Of a stretch of 41,966 nucleotides of DNA, positions 33,501-41,659 are shown piece by piece (the first letter of the stretch is position 1; each line of letters starts with the position of its first letter). The DNA lies in NCBI GenBank assembly GCA_030744875.1, contig JASLPR010000055.1, positions 1-41,966 of the forward strand. Direction: 5' to 3'. Source of the DNA: Chloroflexota bacterium (GTDB lineage: Bacteria; Chloroflexota; UBA11872; VXNJ01). Both the position numbers and the translations under genes were made by a program. The notes beneath the pieces are model-generated. The model searched no databases, was not told where the DNA came from, and saw nothing but the letters and a program-made list of their open reading frames with translations.

Positions 33501-35071
33501 TCGGCGGTGGGCGGATGGCGCCGCTGCTGCTGATCGCCGTGACCCTCGGCGTGCACCGGGTGGTGAACCCCTGGGACTTCCCGACCTACCTGATCCTGGC
33601 GGCGTTCGGACTGATGTACTCGATCTGGCGCGGCAGCGGCCGGCTGAGCTGGTCGCTGTTGCTCTGGCCGGCGGTCGCCGCCGGGGCATTGATGGTGGTC
33701 AGCCTGCTGCTGTTCGCGCCCTTCCACGAAAACTTCGAGGTGTTCTTCAGCGGCACCGAACCCACTCCGGGCACCACCCCGCTGAATCGCTACCTGCTGC
33801 TCTTCGGCATGTTCTTCCTGATCCTGTTCAGCTTCGCCGGATTGAGTTTCGCGCCCCGGCGGGTACGCGGCTGGTATTCCGCCGGATTGCGCGTCGCGCT
33901 TGTGAGCCCGGTGCGGCTGCTGCGCTATGTGAGGCTCGCCGGAACGCTGGGGCGCTGGCGACGGCTACCGGCGCGCTGGGTGCTGGCCTTCCCGGCGTTG
34001 GCGCTGGCGGTGCTGGTCATCGGCGCGGCCGGCGGGCAGGCCTGGTCCACCCCGGGCGTGCAAGGGGCGCTGATTGCCGCCGGCCTCGGCGTGCCGGTGC
34101 TCTGGCTGATCGGCGGCGGCCGGGTGCCGCCGGTGCCCTGGCTGGTGATCCTGCCGGCGGTCATCTTGTTCTACGCCCTGATCGGCGACCTCGCCTGGTC
34201 CACCCGGGCCTTCCAGCCGGTGGCGATCGCGCTGGCGGTGGCGGCGGCGCTGAAGAACCGCGACCATCCGCTGCGCTTCGTGCCGATGGCGCTGCTGGCC
34301 GGGGCGCTACTGCTGACGACCCTGCCCGAATGGGTGACGCTGGAAGGCGATATCGGCCGCCTGAACACCGTCTTCAAGACCTACTTCCAGGCCTGGGTGC
34401 TGCTGTCGTTGGCCAGCGCCGTGGCCCTGCCGCAGCTGGTGGGAGCGGTGCGGCGGCGCTGGGGCGGCTGGTTCAGTATCACCGGCGGGGCGCTGCTGGC
34501 GGCCATCGCCATCGGCATCTTCGGCGCGGCGCTGTATCCGCTCGGCGCGACCCCGGTGAAGATCGACCTGCGGATCGCTCACACCGAGGCCACCCTGGAC
34601 GGGTTCGCCTACATGGAAGAGGGCAGTTTCCCCGACCGCGGCGTGGAGATCGAACTGCGCCACGATCGCGACGCCTTCCGCTGGATCATGGCCAACATCC
34701 CCGGACGGCCGACGGTGCTGGAGGCCAGCGTGGACATCTACCGCTGGGGCTCGCGGGTCTCGATCAACACCGGGTTGCCCACCGTGCTCGGCTGGGACTG
34801 GCACGAGAAGCAGCAGCGCTGGCCCTATGACCATGCCGTCGACACCCGCCGCCGCGACATCGAACTGGCCTACAACACCCGCAGCGAGGACGAGTTTCGG
34901 GCCGTCCTGGAGCGCTATGACGTAGACCTGGTCTACGTCGGCGAATTGGAAAGGGCTTATTACCCGGGCGGCGGACTGGCCAAGTTCGACGACCTGGTGG
35001 GGCGGGGGCTTGAGGTGATCTATGAGAATGCGGCGGTGCGAATCTATCGGGTAGCGTTCGACGGCGCTTAA
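30557..35071 (+). CDS. Giant YYY/DUF2298 membrane protein with N-terminal GT39-like half
   Basis: A 1504-aa polytopic membrane protein of the Chloroflexota/Archaea YYY type. The N-terminal half (to about residue 640) is GT39/PMT-like: a first helix, then LNWDDGHHLHPDERF with the acidic pair expected in the first periplasmic loop, several further helices and a soluble domain. The C-terminal half (about 650-1500) is DUF2298: EKPMDFAHLNAML, WWAGGYINYYYFGQ, NEFPYFTFLYGDLHPHLLDL, VNPWDFPTYLIL and LNTVFKTYFQAWVLL, then an extracellular end domain (RPTVLEASVDIYRW). It probably moves a sugar from a lipid carrier. The C-terminal half is homologous to the whole next protein. No good Shine-Dalgarno is seen; the start is 4 nt after the exonuclease stop. 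The stop is TAA. Confidence 0.9.
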   Translation: MDRPPEPATPPVAVGPAVPARRSRRRFSWTGLALAAIALLALGLRVFGLNWDDGHHLHPDERFLTIVETSIQWPGSIAEYFDPSQSPLNPYGQPDISFFVYGTFPLFLVKALAEITGYTTYDTINLVGRAVSAVFDVGTVLMLFLLTRRLFDRRVALLAALLAALSVLSIQLSHFFAVDTFSTFFVTAALYFMLRVYREQYWYLFAGLGLVVGLALASKLSSGLILPLVAIYVVASYIRDRDSAARPAWTLLLAGLLAAGLVAAFTFRIAQPYAFTGSNLFDFQLAREFLDAINQQRQIQEGTYDWPPGIQWAGTTPYLFPLKNIVLWGLGPALGVTGVLALAGASWRLWRRRDWALFLPVVWVLLNFAYFGGLVLKTMRYYQPTYPMLALLAAWLLLKAWDGWGRSGRARALRVALFAVVIGGTALWALAFTGIYSRPVSRLAASEWIHNTIPDGTPVATEHWDDALPLALPGFGGAGRYELLQLPLYDDDTPQKRERVLDIVTRAEYIILSSNRLSDSIPRMPRRFPMTIRYYEALFSGELGFAEIAEFTSRPSLAGFEFVDDSAEEAFTVYDHPRVRIFQKTAEFDANTARTILNEVDISGAIRLLPRDAAPPELLLSAADRENLPTTGALPEQLFGNSTFAGFPAVAWYALVLLAGLAAWPLVALALGRLPDGGYFAARPLGLLLVVYPGWLLASLRWTPFGRGPLLGGLLTLVALGVAVGWLTRRRLWRTIKGAWPAMAIGEAVFLGAFLFLLSIRMANPDLWHTTFGGEKPMDFAHLNAMLRTDYFPPYDPWWAGGYINYYYFGQLYTAGPARLLGIPAEVAYNLGLPAMFALAAGTVYSFGFNLWRGVGWGWRGAVGVGLLAVALTLLLGNLDSLVQLFQIAGQRAGGDATGLAALAQVPGTLLGGSFAADFDFWRPTRVIEHTVNEFPYFTFLYGDLHPHLLDLAFTLVTLLGVVALVLAPGATRTDGRTAGWLGGGRMAPLLLIAVTLGVHRVVNPWDFPTYLILAAFGLMYSIWRGSGRLSWSLLLWPAVAAGALMVVSLLLFAPFHENFEVFFSGTEPTPGTTPLNRYLLLFGMFFLILFSFAGLSFAPRRVRGWYSAGLRVALVSPVRLLRYVRLAGTLGRWRRLPARWVLAFPALALAVLVIGAAGGQAWSTPGVQGALIAAGLGVPVLWLIGGGRVPPVPWLVILPAVILFYALIGDLAWSTRAFQPVAIALAVAAALKNRDHPLRFVPMALLAGALLLTTLPEWVTLEGDIGRLNTVFKTYFQAWVLLSLASAVALPQLVGAVRRRWGGWFSITGGALLAAIAIGIFGAALYPLGATPVKIDLRIAHTEATLDGFAYMEEGSFPDRGVEIELRHDRDAFRWIMANIPGRPTVLEASVDIYRWGSRVSINTGLPTVLGWDWHEKQQRWPYDHAVDTRRRDIELAYNTRSEDEFRAVLERYDVDLVYVGELERAYYPGGGLAKFDDLVGRGLEVIYENAAVRIYRVAFDGA

Positions 35072-35134
35072 ACTGGCCCCCGGCCGGGCGTGGCGTTCGT
35101 CGCGGCCTGAAGGGCCGAACGAAAGGAACCACCG

Positions 35135-37543
35135 ATAGCCGAGCCGATCCTCTGGCTGCTGATCCTGCTCGCGATGACCGGAGTGGGGTTGCCGGTGGCC
35201 CACGTCCTGTTCGCGCGGCTGCCCTCGCGGGGTTACCTGCTGGCGAAGCCGCTGGGGTTATTGCTGTTCAGTTTCGCCGCCTGGCTGCCGTTGTACACCG
35301 GGCTGGTCACCAACGGGCGGACCTACCTGCTGGCGGTACTGGGCATCGGCGTGCTGGCCGCGCTGGAGGCCCAACGCCGGCTGCCAGCCCTGCGGGCAGG
35401 CCTGCGCGAGCGCCGCTGGCAGGTGCTGGCCGGGGAAGCCGTCTTCGCGGCGGCGTTCATCCTCTTTGCCCTGTACCGGGCGCGCAACCCGGACATCGCC
35501 GGCACCGAGAAGCCGATGGAATTCGCCATGCTCAGCACGGTTATGCGCAGCCCCACCTTCCCCCCGGCCGACCCCTGGATGGCCGGTCTGCCGGTCAACT
35601 ACTACTACTTCGGCTACTTCATCTACGGGGCGCTGGGGAACCTGGCCGGCACCGCCCCGGCGGTGGCCTTCAACCTGGCGGTCACCAGCATTTTTGGTCT
35701 CGTCGCGCTGGTGGCCTATTCGCTCGGTGGCGACCTGCTGGGGCTGGCGCGGGCGCAGGCCGGGTCCCTCGCCCGCAACTTCGCCGGCGTCCTGGCCGCG
35801 GTCTTCACCCTAGTGGCCGGCAACCTCACCGCCTATCGCCTCATCACCGAGCCCGATTTGCGCAACCAGGATTTCTGGCGCGGCATCGGCTGGAACGCCA
35901 GCCGGGTTCTGCAACGCACCGACGACGGCGGCGAGTTGCAGGACTACACCATCAACGAGTTCCCGGCGTTTTCGTTCATCCTCGGCGACCTGCACCCGCA
36001 TGTGATGGCGCTGCCGTTCACCTTGCTGGCGGCGGCCCTGGCGCTGGCCTGGCTGCTGGCCTGGGCGCAGCCCGAGTTCGCCTACCGCAACACGATTCCG
36101 CCGGCCATCGGTGCCGCCATCCTGCTCGGCGCCCTGAACGTCATGAATCCGTGGGACTACCCGAGCTTCGCGGTTCTGATCGGACTCGCCGGGGCGGCCG
36201 GGCTGGTCTTCTTCGGCGACCGCGAGCGCTGGGTCGACCTGGTGATTCACATCGCGGCGGTCATCGCGCTGTCGCTCCTGCTCTACCTGCCATACCACCG
36301 CCATTTCGAGCCGTTCATCAGCCAACTCGGGCGGGTCGAGGTGCGCTCGGCAGTAGGGCCGTTCGTGGTGATCTTCGGCCTCTGGATCGTCGCCGCGCTG
36401 GGCCTTGCGGCGTACCGATTGGGGCGCGGCCGGCGCGCCGACCGCTGGATGCTGCTGGTGGTGGTCGCGGTGACGGTGATCCTGTGGCTCAGCGACGTGC
36501 CGGCCGCGGTGCTGGTGATGTGCCTGCTGATCGCCGCCACGATGGGCTTCGTCGGCGTGCGCCGCTCGGGCGCCGGGCAGCCGGGGCGGCTGGCGCTGCC
36601 GTTCCTGTTCTTCGCCGGGTTCGGTCTGGCGGCGGTGCCCGAGGCGGTCTTCGTGGACGACTTCTTCGGCCCGCCCTACGAGCGCATGAACACCGTCTTC
36701 AAGATCTATTTCCAGGCCTGGCCGCTGCTGGCCGTGGCCTCAGCGCCGGCGACTTTCCTGTTGTTGCGACGCGGCTGGGCGCGTGGGGTCTGGCGCAAAC
36801 ACGAATGGCCCCGCGGCCACCCGAGCTCGCCGCTGGGGTCGGAGTTGATGTTCATCGGCGGCATGGCGGTGATCCTGGCGGTGCTGCTGCTGTTTGGTGG
36901 GCAGCCGTTGCCTTGGCGGCTGATCACGGTCACGCTGGTGGCGGCGGTGGCGCTGCAGGCCTCCATTAAAGGCCCCTGGGAGGAAGGCGGCGCCGGTGCC
37001 TGGACGGCCGGCTTCACCGCCGTCGTGATTACACTATTTTTCGTGGCGATGATCTACCCGGTCGCCGCCGGCCGCGAGCGGATGAAGGGGAACGCGTACG
37101 CCACCCTGGACGGCCTGGACTACGCCCGCCGCATCTGGCCCGCCGAGGTTGAGGCTGCCGAGTGGCTGAGCGCCAACGCCCCGGATGGCACCGTCGTGCT
37201 GGAGGCCTCCGGGACCGCCTATTCCGACTTCGCCCACATCTCTGCCTGGACCGGCATCCCCACCGTCATCGGCTGGGATCAGCATGAGGGCCTCTGGCGC
37301 GGCGACCGGCTCGAGGTTGACCCGCGCATCCTCGACGTGGATGCGATCTACCAGGGGCGCGGCATGGCGGAGACCCTTGAACTGCTCCACAAATACGACG
37401 TGCGCTACGTCTACGTGGGACGGATGGAAATGGAGAAATACGGGCCCGGCGTGGCGAGCCGCTTCAGCGCCTTCCCGCTGCTGTTCGAGGTGCGTGGGGC
37501 CGTGGCCGTATTCGGGGTGCCGCTCAGCACCCCGGCGAACTAG
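35135..37543 (+). CDS. DUF2298 (YYY-type) membrane protein
   Basis: A polytopic membrane protein of about 802 aa, homologous to the second half of the preceding protein. Shared signatures are EKPMEFAMLSTVMRS, AGLPVNYYYFGYF, NEFPAFSFILGDLHPHVMALPF, MNPWDYPSFAVL and MNTVFKIYFQAWPLL, then a soluble end domain (TVVLEASGTAYSDFAHIS, IPTVIGWDQHEGLW). The conserved Asp/His in GDLHPH and the NYYYFG block suggest an active site near the outer face. The track starts at ATG 35174, in the first helix. AAAGGAA lies 6 nt before an in-frame ATA at 35135, which gives the full first helix (IAEPILWLLILLAMTG), so the start is probably ATA or a mutated ATG. It ends 2 nt before the next gene. Confidence 0.9.
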   Translation: MAEPILWLLILLAMTGVGLPVAHVLFARLPSRGYLLAKPLGLLLFSFAAWLPLYTGLVTNGRTYLLAVLGIGVLAALEAQRRLPALRAGLRERRWQVLAGEAVFAAAFILFALYRARNPDIAGTEKPMEFAMLSTVMRSPTFPPADPWMAGLPVNYYYFGYFIYGALGNLAGTAPAVAFNLAVTSIFGLVALVAYSLGGDLLGLARAQAGSLARNFAGVLAAVFTLVAGNLTAYRLITEPDLRNQDFWRGIGWNASRVLQRTDDGGELQDYTINEFPAFSFILGDLHPHVMALPFTLLAAALALAWLLAWAQPEFAYRNTIPPAIGAAILLGALNVMNPWDYPSFAVLIGLAGAAGLVFFGDRERWVDLVIHIAAVIALSLLLYLPYHRHFEPFISQLGRVEVRSAVGPFVVIFGLWIVAALGLAAYRLGRGRRADRWMLLVVVAVTVILWLSDVPAAVLVMCLLIAATMGFVGVRRSGAGQPGRLALPFLFFAGFGLAAVPEAVFVDDFFGPPYERMNTVFKIYFQAWPLLAVASAPATFLLLRRGWARGVWRKHEWPRGHPSSPLGSELMFIGGMAVILAVLLLFGGQPLPWRLITVTLVAAVALQASIKGPWEEGGAGAWTAGFTAVVITLFFVAMIYPVAAGRERMKGNAYATLDGLDYARRIWPAEVEAAEWLSANAPDGTVVLEASGTAYSDFAHISAWTGIPTVIGWDQHEGLWRGDRLEVDPRILDVDAIYQGRGMAETLELLHKYDVRYVYVGRMEMEKYGPGVASRFSAFPLLFEVRGAVAVFGVPLSTPAN

Positions 37544-37545
37544 CC

Positions 37546-39288
37546 GTGGCCGGCGCGAACCCCGTGCCTGGGTACTGGAGCCAACCGGTCCGCGTCCGCC
37601 TGCCCGGCGGTCGGGTGCTCGAGCGGGCTCGCTGGGAGATGCTGCTCTACGCGGCGATCGTGCTGGCGCTGCTCGCCACCCGGCTGCCCGGGCTGGATCT
37701 GCGCGCCTACCACCACGACGAGAGCATCCACGCCAAGAACTCCTGGGACATCATGCGCGGGGCCGGCTACCGCTACGACCCCGTCTACCACGGTCCGTTC
37801 CAGTACTACGCCACCGCTGCCGTGTTCCGCGTCTTCGGCGACGGCGACTTCGCCGGGCGGATCGTGCCGGCGCTGCTCGGCATCGGCACCGTCCTAGCCC
37901 TGCCCTGGCTCTACCGCGAGCACCTGGGCCGCCACGGAACCTGGCTGGCGATGACCGCCATCACTCTCTCCACCGGCTTCATGTACTTCTCGCGGTTCGC
38001 CCGCAACGACATCTACGTCGCCTTCTGGACGGTGCTGCTCTTCGGCGCGCTGCTCAGGTTCTTCGACGAGCCGCGCCGGCGCTGGGTGCTGCTGGTCGGG
38101 GCGTCTCTGGGGCTGACCTTCGTCACCAAGGAAAACGTCTACATCACCGGGTTCATCTTCGTCAGCTTCTTGGCGTTGCTGGGCCTCTGGGCCTGGCAGA
38201 CGAGTCCCGCCGAAGGGCCGGCCGGCGAGACCCGCCGCAAGGTCGGCGCGGCCTTCGCGGCGCTCGGCCGCGATCCCGAAGGGGTGGCCTACGCCCTGCT
38301 CCTCTTCGTCGGCATCATCTTCCTCTTCATGACCTCGTTCCTGACTTACCTGCCCGGATTCCGCGAGGGGATCATCAAGTCGTTCACCGTTTGGGCCGAC
38401 ATCCATAGCTCGCAGCGGGTCAACCAGCCCTGGTTCTTCTACTTCATCTTCGTCGCCGCGTACGAGATCTTCGCGGTCCTGCTGGGGCTGGCCGGGATCG
38501 TGCAGGCGCTGTTGCGGCCGCGGCTATTCCCGCTGCTGCTGGTGTACTGGACGGTGCTGAGTTTCTTCATCTACTCGGTCGCCGGCGAGAAGGCCGCCTG
38601 GCTGTCGCTGCACCCGACACTGCCGCTGACGCTGCTGGCGGCCTGGTACGTCGGGGACCGGTTCGAGCGGATTCGCGGCGTGGCCGGTCGGGTGGTGCTG
38701 GCGGTGGTCGTGGTGGTGCTGCTGGGCTGGACGGCGCGGGTTTCGGTCCCGGTCACCTTCCTGCGCGGCGACGTGCCCAAAGACTTCGTCATCTACACCC
38801 AGACCTCCCGTGACGTCCTGGAAACCATGGAAGTCATCGAAGAGGCCGGGCGGCGCACCGGCGAAGGCCTGGGCATCCCGATCTTCCTGCACGCCGAGAC
38901 TCACTGGCCCTACGCCTGGTACCTGCGCGACTACACCGCTGCCTACTACGCTCCAAACATGACCGAGCCGCCCCATCAACAAATCATCCTGGCCAGCGAC
39001 GTGGCGGCGCGCGAGATCGGCTACCAACTGGTCGACTACGTCGGCATCGAAATGAAGCTGCGCGAGTGGTTCCCCGAGGGCGTGTACAAGGAATGGCGCT
39101 GGGCCACGATGCTGGATCTGTTCAGCGACGGCAACCTGGCGAAGCTGGGCGAGTTCTACTTCCAGCACGAACCGCCCGACGAGATGGGCTCATCGAACTT
39201 CGTGATGTACGTGCATCGCGACCTGTTGCAGAGCGGGCCGCTGGGTCGGTTCACGGCGCTCGCGCCGGTCGCTCCGGCGGCGCCCTGA
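37546..39288 (+). CDS. Agl23/TIGR03663-type GT39-like membrane glycosyltransferase
   Basis: A 580-aa polytopic membrane protein of the TIGR03663 group (annotated in Archaea as flippase activity-associated Agl23). The first periplasmic loop has LRAYHHDESIHAKNSWD with the acidic pair typical of GT39/PMT-type enzymes, followed by YHGPFQYYATA and SRFARNDIYVAFW (DIY). About 10-11 helices end near residue 400, and a soluble C-terminal domain of about 180 residues (FVIYTQTSRDVLETM, AETHWPYAWYLRDY) lies outside. It probably transfers a sugar from a polyprenyl-phosphate donor. The start is GTG, 2 nt after the previous stop; the stop TGA is 4 nt before the next ATG. It belongs to a clear operon with the two DUF2298 genes. 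Confidence 0.9.
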   Translation: MAGANPVPGYWSQPVRVRLPGGRVLERARWEMLLYAAIVLALLATRLPGLDLRAYHHDESIHAKNSWDIMRGAGYRYDPVYHGPFQYYATAAVFRVFGDGDFAGRIVPALLGIGTVLALPWLYREHLGRHGTWLAMTAITLSTGFMYFSRFARNDIYVAFWTVLLFGALLRFFDEPRRRWVLLVGASLGLTFVTKENVYITGFIFVSFLALLGLWAWQTSPAEGPAGETRRKVGAAFAALGRDPEGVAYALLLFVGIIFLFMTSFLTYLPGFREGIIKSFTVWADIHSSQRVNQPWFFYFIFVAAYEIFAVLLGLAGIVQALLRPRLFPLLLVYWTVLSFFIYSVAGEKAAWLSLHPTLPLTLLAAWYVGDRFERIRGVAGRVVLAVVVVVLLGWTARVSVPVTFLRGDVPKDFVIYTQTSRDVLETMEVIEEAGRRTGEGLGIPIFLHAETHWPYAWYLRDYTAAYYAPNMTEPPHQQIILASDVAAREIGYQLVDYVGIEMKLREWFPEGVYKEWRWATMLDLFSDGNLAKLGEFYFQHEPPDEMGSSNFVMYVHRDLLQSGPLGRFTALAPVAPAAP

Positions 39289-39292
39289 CCAG

Positions 39293-40276
39293 ATGAGACG
39301 CCGAACGCTGATCCGGTCGGCGGTCGGGCTGCCGATCAGCGTCCTATTCCTGTGGCTGGCGCTGCGCGGGGCGGATCTTGGAGAGGCCGTGCGCCTGATC
39401 CGAGGGGCCGACCCGCGGCTGATCGGCCTGGCCGCGGCGGTGCTGATGTTCGGGATCTGGCTGCGGGCGGTCCGCTGGCGTATCTTGCTGAATCCGCTCG
39501 GCGCAACGACGCTGCCCCAGTCCTTTTCGGCGCTGACCATCGGCTACCTGGCCAATAACGCTCTACCGGCCCGGCTCGGCGAGATCGTGCGGGTCATCAT
39601 CCTGCACCGCGACGCCGGGATCCCGCGGGCCGGGTCGCTGGGCACGATCGTGGTCGAGCGGCTCTTCGACGTGCTCACCCTGCTGCTCCTGCTCGGCGTG
39701 GCGGCCATCGCTTCGGGCTGGGAGAACCCCTGGGCCGGGGCGTTCGGGCTGGCCGGAATTGGGGCGGTCGGCGGGCTGGCGGTCACCTACACCATCGCCG
39801 CCCGCGCCGTCGCTCCGCCCGCCTGGCTCAAACGACTCTGGCAGCCCTGGCAGGCCCGCCTGCCGAACCGCGTCGTCGAGGTGGGCGCCGGCTTCCTGGC
39901 CGGATTCGCCAACGTCGCCTCCGCCGGGGCGGTGGCCCGGGTGCTGTTGCTGTCGATCGCGTCGTGGACCTTTGAGGCCTCGGTCTATTTTCTGGTCATG
40001 TGGGCGATGGACATCAAGACCGGCGGGATGTGGATGGCGACACTGGTTTCGTCGCTGTCGAACCTGGCCGGGGTAATCCCGGCGGGGCCGGCCAACCTGG
40101 GCCCGTTCGAGTACTTCGCCAAAGAGACCCTGCTCGGTTTTGCGGTGTCGGCTGAGGTGGCGGTGGCCTTCGCGGTGGCTGCCCACCTGCTCATCATCGT
40201 GCCGCCCAGCGTCATTGGCGGATTGCTGCTGCTGCGAGGCGGGTTTCGCGCTCATAACGAGGCCACCGGCGCCTAG
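39293..40276 (+). CDS. LPG-synthase-TM family (flippase-like, COG0392) membrane protein
   Basis: A 327-aa protein with about 8 membrane segments, of the lysylphosphatidylglycerol synthase transmembrane/UPF0104 family without the aminoacyltransferase domain. Signatures are WLRAVRWRILLNP, SFSALTIGYLANNALPARLGEIVRVI, GTIVVERLFDVLTLLLLL and PAGPANLGPFEYFAKE. Relatives move lipids or lipid-linked sugars across the membrane or act in their synthesis. It is 4 nt downstream of the Agl23-like gene and likely translated from the same mRNA, which supports a role with lipid-linked sugars. The function is inferred from context, not shown. Confidence 0.88.
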   Translation: MRRRTLIRSAVGLPISVLFLWLALRGADLGEAVRLIRGADPRLIGLAAAVLMFGIWLRAVRWRILLNPLGATTLPQSFSALTIGYLANNALPARLGEIVRVIILHRDAGIPRAGSLGTIVVERLFDVLTLLLLLGVAAIASGWENPWAGAFGLAGIGAVGGLAVTYTIAARAVAPPAWLKRLWQPWQARLPNRVVEVGAGFLAGFANVASAGAVARVLLLSIASWTFEASVYFLVMWAMDIKTGGMWMATLVSSLSNLAGVIPAGPANLGPFEYFAKETLLGFAVSAEVAVAFAVAAHLLIIVPPSVIGGLLLLRGGFRAHNEATGA

Positions 40277-40318
40277 CGTTCTAGAGTTCAGAACCCAGCG
40301 AGGTAACCTGAAATCACC

Positions 40319-41650
40319 ATGAGCGAAGCACCACAGGACCGGGTCGCCATTATCGGCGCCGGGATCACCGGCCTCACCGTTGGCTACGAACTGGCCCGGC
40401 GCGGGCTGGCCGTGGATGTGTACGAGGCGGCCCCCGAGATCGGCGGCGAACTCGGCGTCGTGCGGGTCAACGGCGAGGCCGTCGAACAGTACTACCACCA
40501 CCTCTTTCGCGGCGATGCCGACATCATCGGTCTGCTCCATGAACTCGGCATCGGCGGCTCGCTGGAGTGGCGTGCGCCGACCATGGGCTTCTTCTCCGGG
40601 GGGCGGTTGTACAACTTCATGACCCCCATCGACCTGCTGAAGTTCTCCCCGCTGCCGCTGCTGTCAAGGCTGCGGATGGGCATCGCCACCATGCGCCTGC
40701 AGAGGGTCAAGGATTACACCCTCTTCGAGGATCTGCGTGCCAGCGACTATCTGCCGCGGATGACCGGACAGCGCGCCTTTGACACCATCTGGCGGCCGTT
40801 GCTGCGGGCCAAGTTCGGCGAGCAATGGGACGAAATCTCGATGGCCTGGTTCTGGGGCCGGGTGCACGTGCGCATCCAGTCCCGCAGCCGCGGCGGGCTG
40901 CGTGAGGAACTGGGTTATATCAAGGGCAGTTTCGACGGGATCAGCCGGGCGCTGGCGGCGAAGTTGGGCGAGCTGGGAGGGAAAATTCTGACCGGCACGC
41001 CGGTCGAGGCGATCGCGCAAACGGGGGGGCGGGTGACCGGCGTGCGGGTGGCGGGCACGGAGCGCGCCTACGATCGTGTCATCGGTACGGTCGGGCTGCC
41101 GATCCTGCGGCGGCTGCTGGGGCCGGGCGCGCTCAGCGACGCCTACGGGGCCATCGACTACCGCGCGGCGCTGGTGATGCTGCTGCATCTCAACCGGCCG
41201 GCCGGCGACCGCTACTGGACCAACATCGGCGACGACGACGTGCCCTTCGCGGGGCTGATCGAGCACACCAATTTCATCCCGCCGGAGCGCTATGGCGGGG
41301 CGCGCCTGCTGTATGTCAGCAACTACACACGGCCTGACGACCGGCTGTTCGGGCTGTCCGACGACGACCTCCTCGCCGAGTACGCCCCGCACATCCAGCG
41401 CATCCTGCCCGGCTTTGCGCCCGACGCGGTGACCGCCCGCTGGGTCACCCGCGACCCGGTTGCGCAGCCGGTCATCACCACCGGCTACCAGCGGCGCATC
41501 CCGCCGTTTCGCACCGGGACGCTTGGCTTCTACGTCTGCAACACCTCGCAGATTTACCCCGAAGATCGTGGTGTGAACTACAACGTGCGGATCGCGCGGC
41601 AGGTGACTCGGGCGGTCTGTGCGGACGCCGGGGTCCGCTACGACGGATAG
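40319..41650 (+). CDS. FAD/NAD(P)-dependent oxidoreductase (amine oxidase / protoporphyrinogen-oxidase-like)
   Basis: A 443-aa flavoprotein with a Rossmann FAD site at the start (VAIIGAGITGLTVGYELARRG, then VDVYEAAPEIGGELG), a middle substrate domain (YYHHLFRGDADIIGLLHELG, FDTIWRPLLRAKFGEQWDEIS, SRGGLREELGYIKGSFDGI) and a C-terminal FAD block (GFYVCNTSQIYPEDRGVNYNV). It belongs to the NAD(P)/FAD-binding group related to phytoene desaturases, amine oxidases and UDP-galactopyranose mutase-like proteins seen in glycan loci. The reaction is unknown. It is 42 nt downstream of the flippase-like gene on the same strand, so it may be the last gene of the glycosylation operon. ATG 40319 has GAGGT about 12 nt upstream. 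Confidence 0.88.
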   Translation: MSEAPQDRVAIIGAGITGLTVGYELARRGLAVDVYEAAPEIGGELGVVRVNGEAVEQYYHHLFRGDADIIGLLHELGIGGSLEWRAPTMGFFSGGRLYNFMTPIDLLKFSPLPLLSRLRMGIATMRLQRVKDYTLFEDLRASDYLPRMTGQRAFDTIWRPLLRAKFGEQWDEISMAWFWGRVHVRIQSRSRGGLREELGYIKGSFDGISRALAAKLGELGGKILTGTPVEAIAQTGGRVTGVRVAGTERAYDRVIGTVGLPILRRLLGPGALSDAYGAIDYRAALVMLLHLNRPAGDRYWTNIGDDDVPFAGLIEHTNFIPPERYGGARLLYVSNYTRPDDRLFGLSDDDLLAEYAPHIQRILPGFAPDAVTARWVTRDPVAQPVITTGYQRRIPPFRTGTLGFYVCNTSQIYPEDRGVNYNVRIARQVTRAVCADAGVRYDG

Positions 41651-41659
41651 GCCCGGCGG

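Noticed and set aside
32509-34830. 773-aa plus-strand ORF
   Set aside because: Alternative frame inside the 1504-aa membrane protein gene; Gly/Arg/Ala-rich and without domain features.
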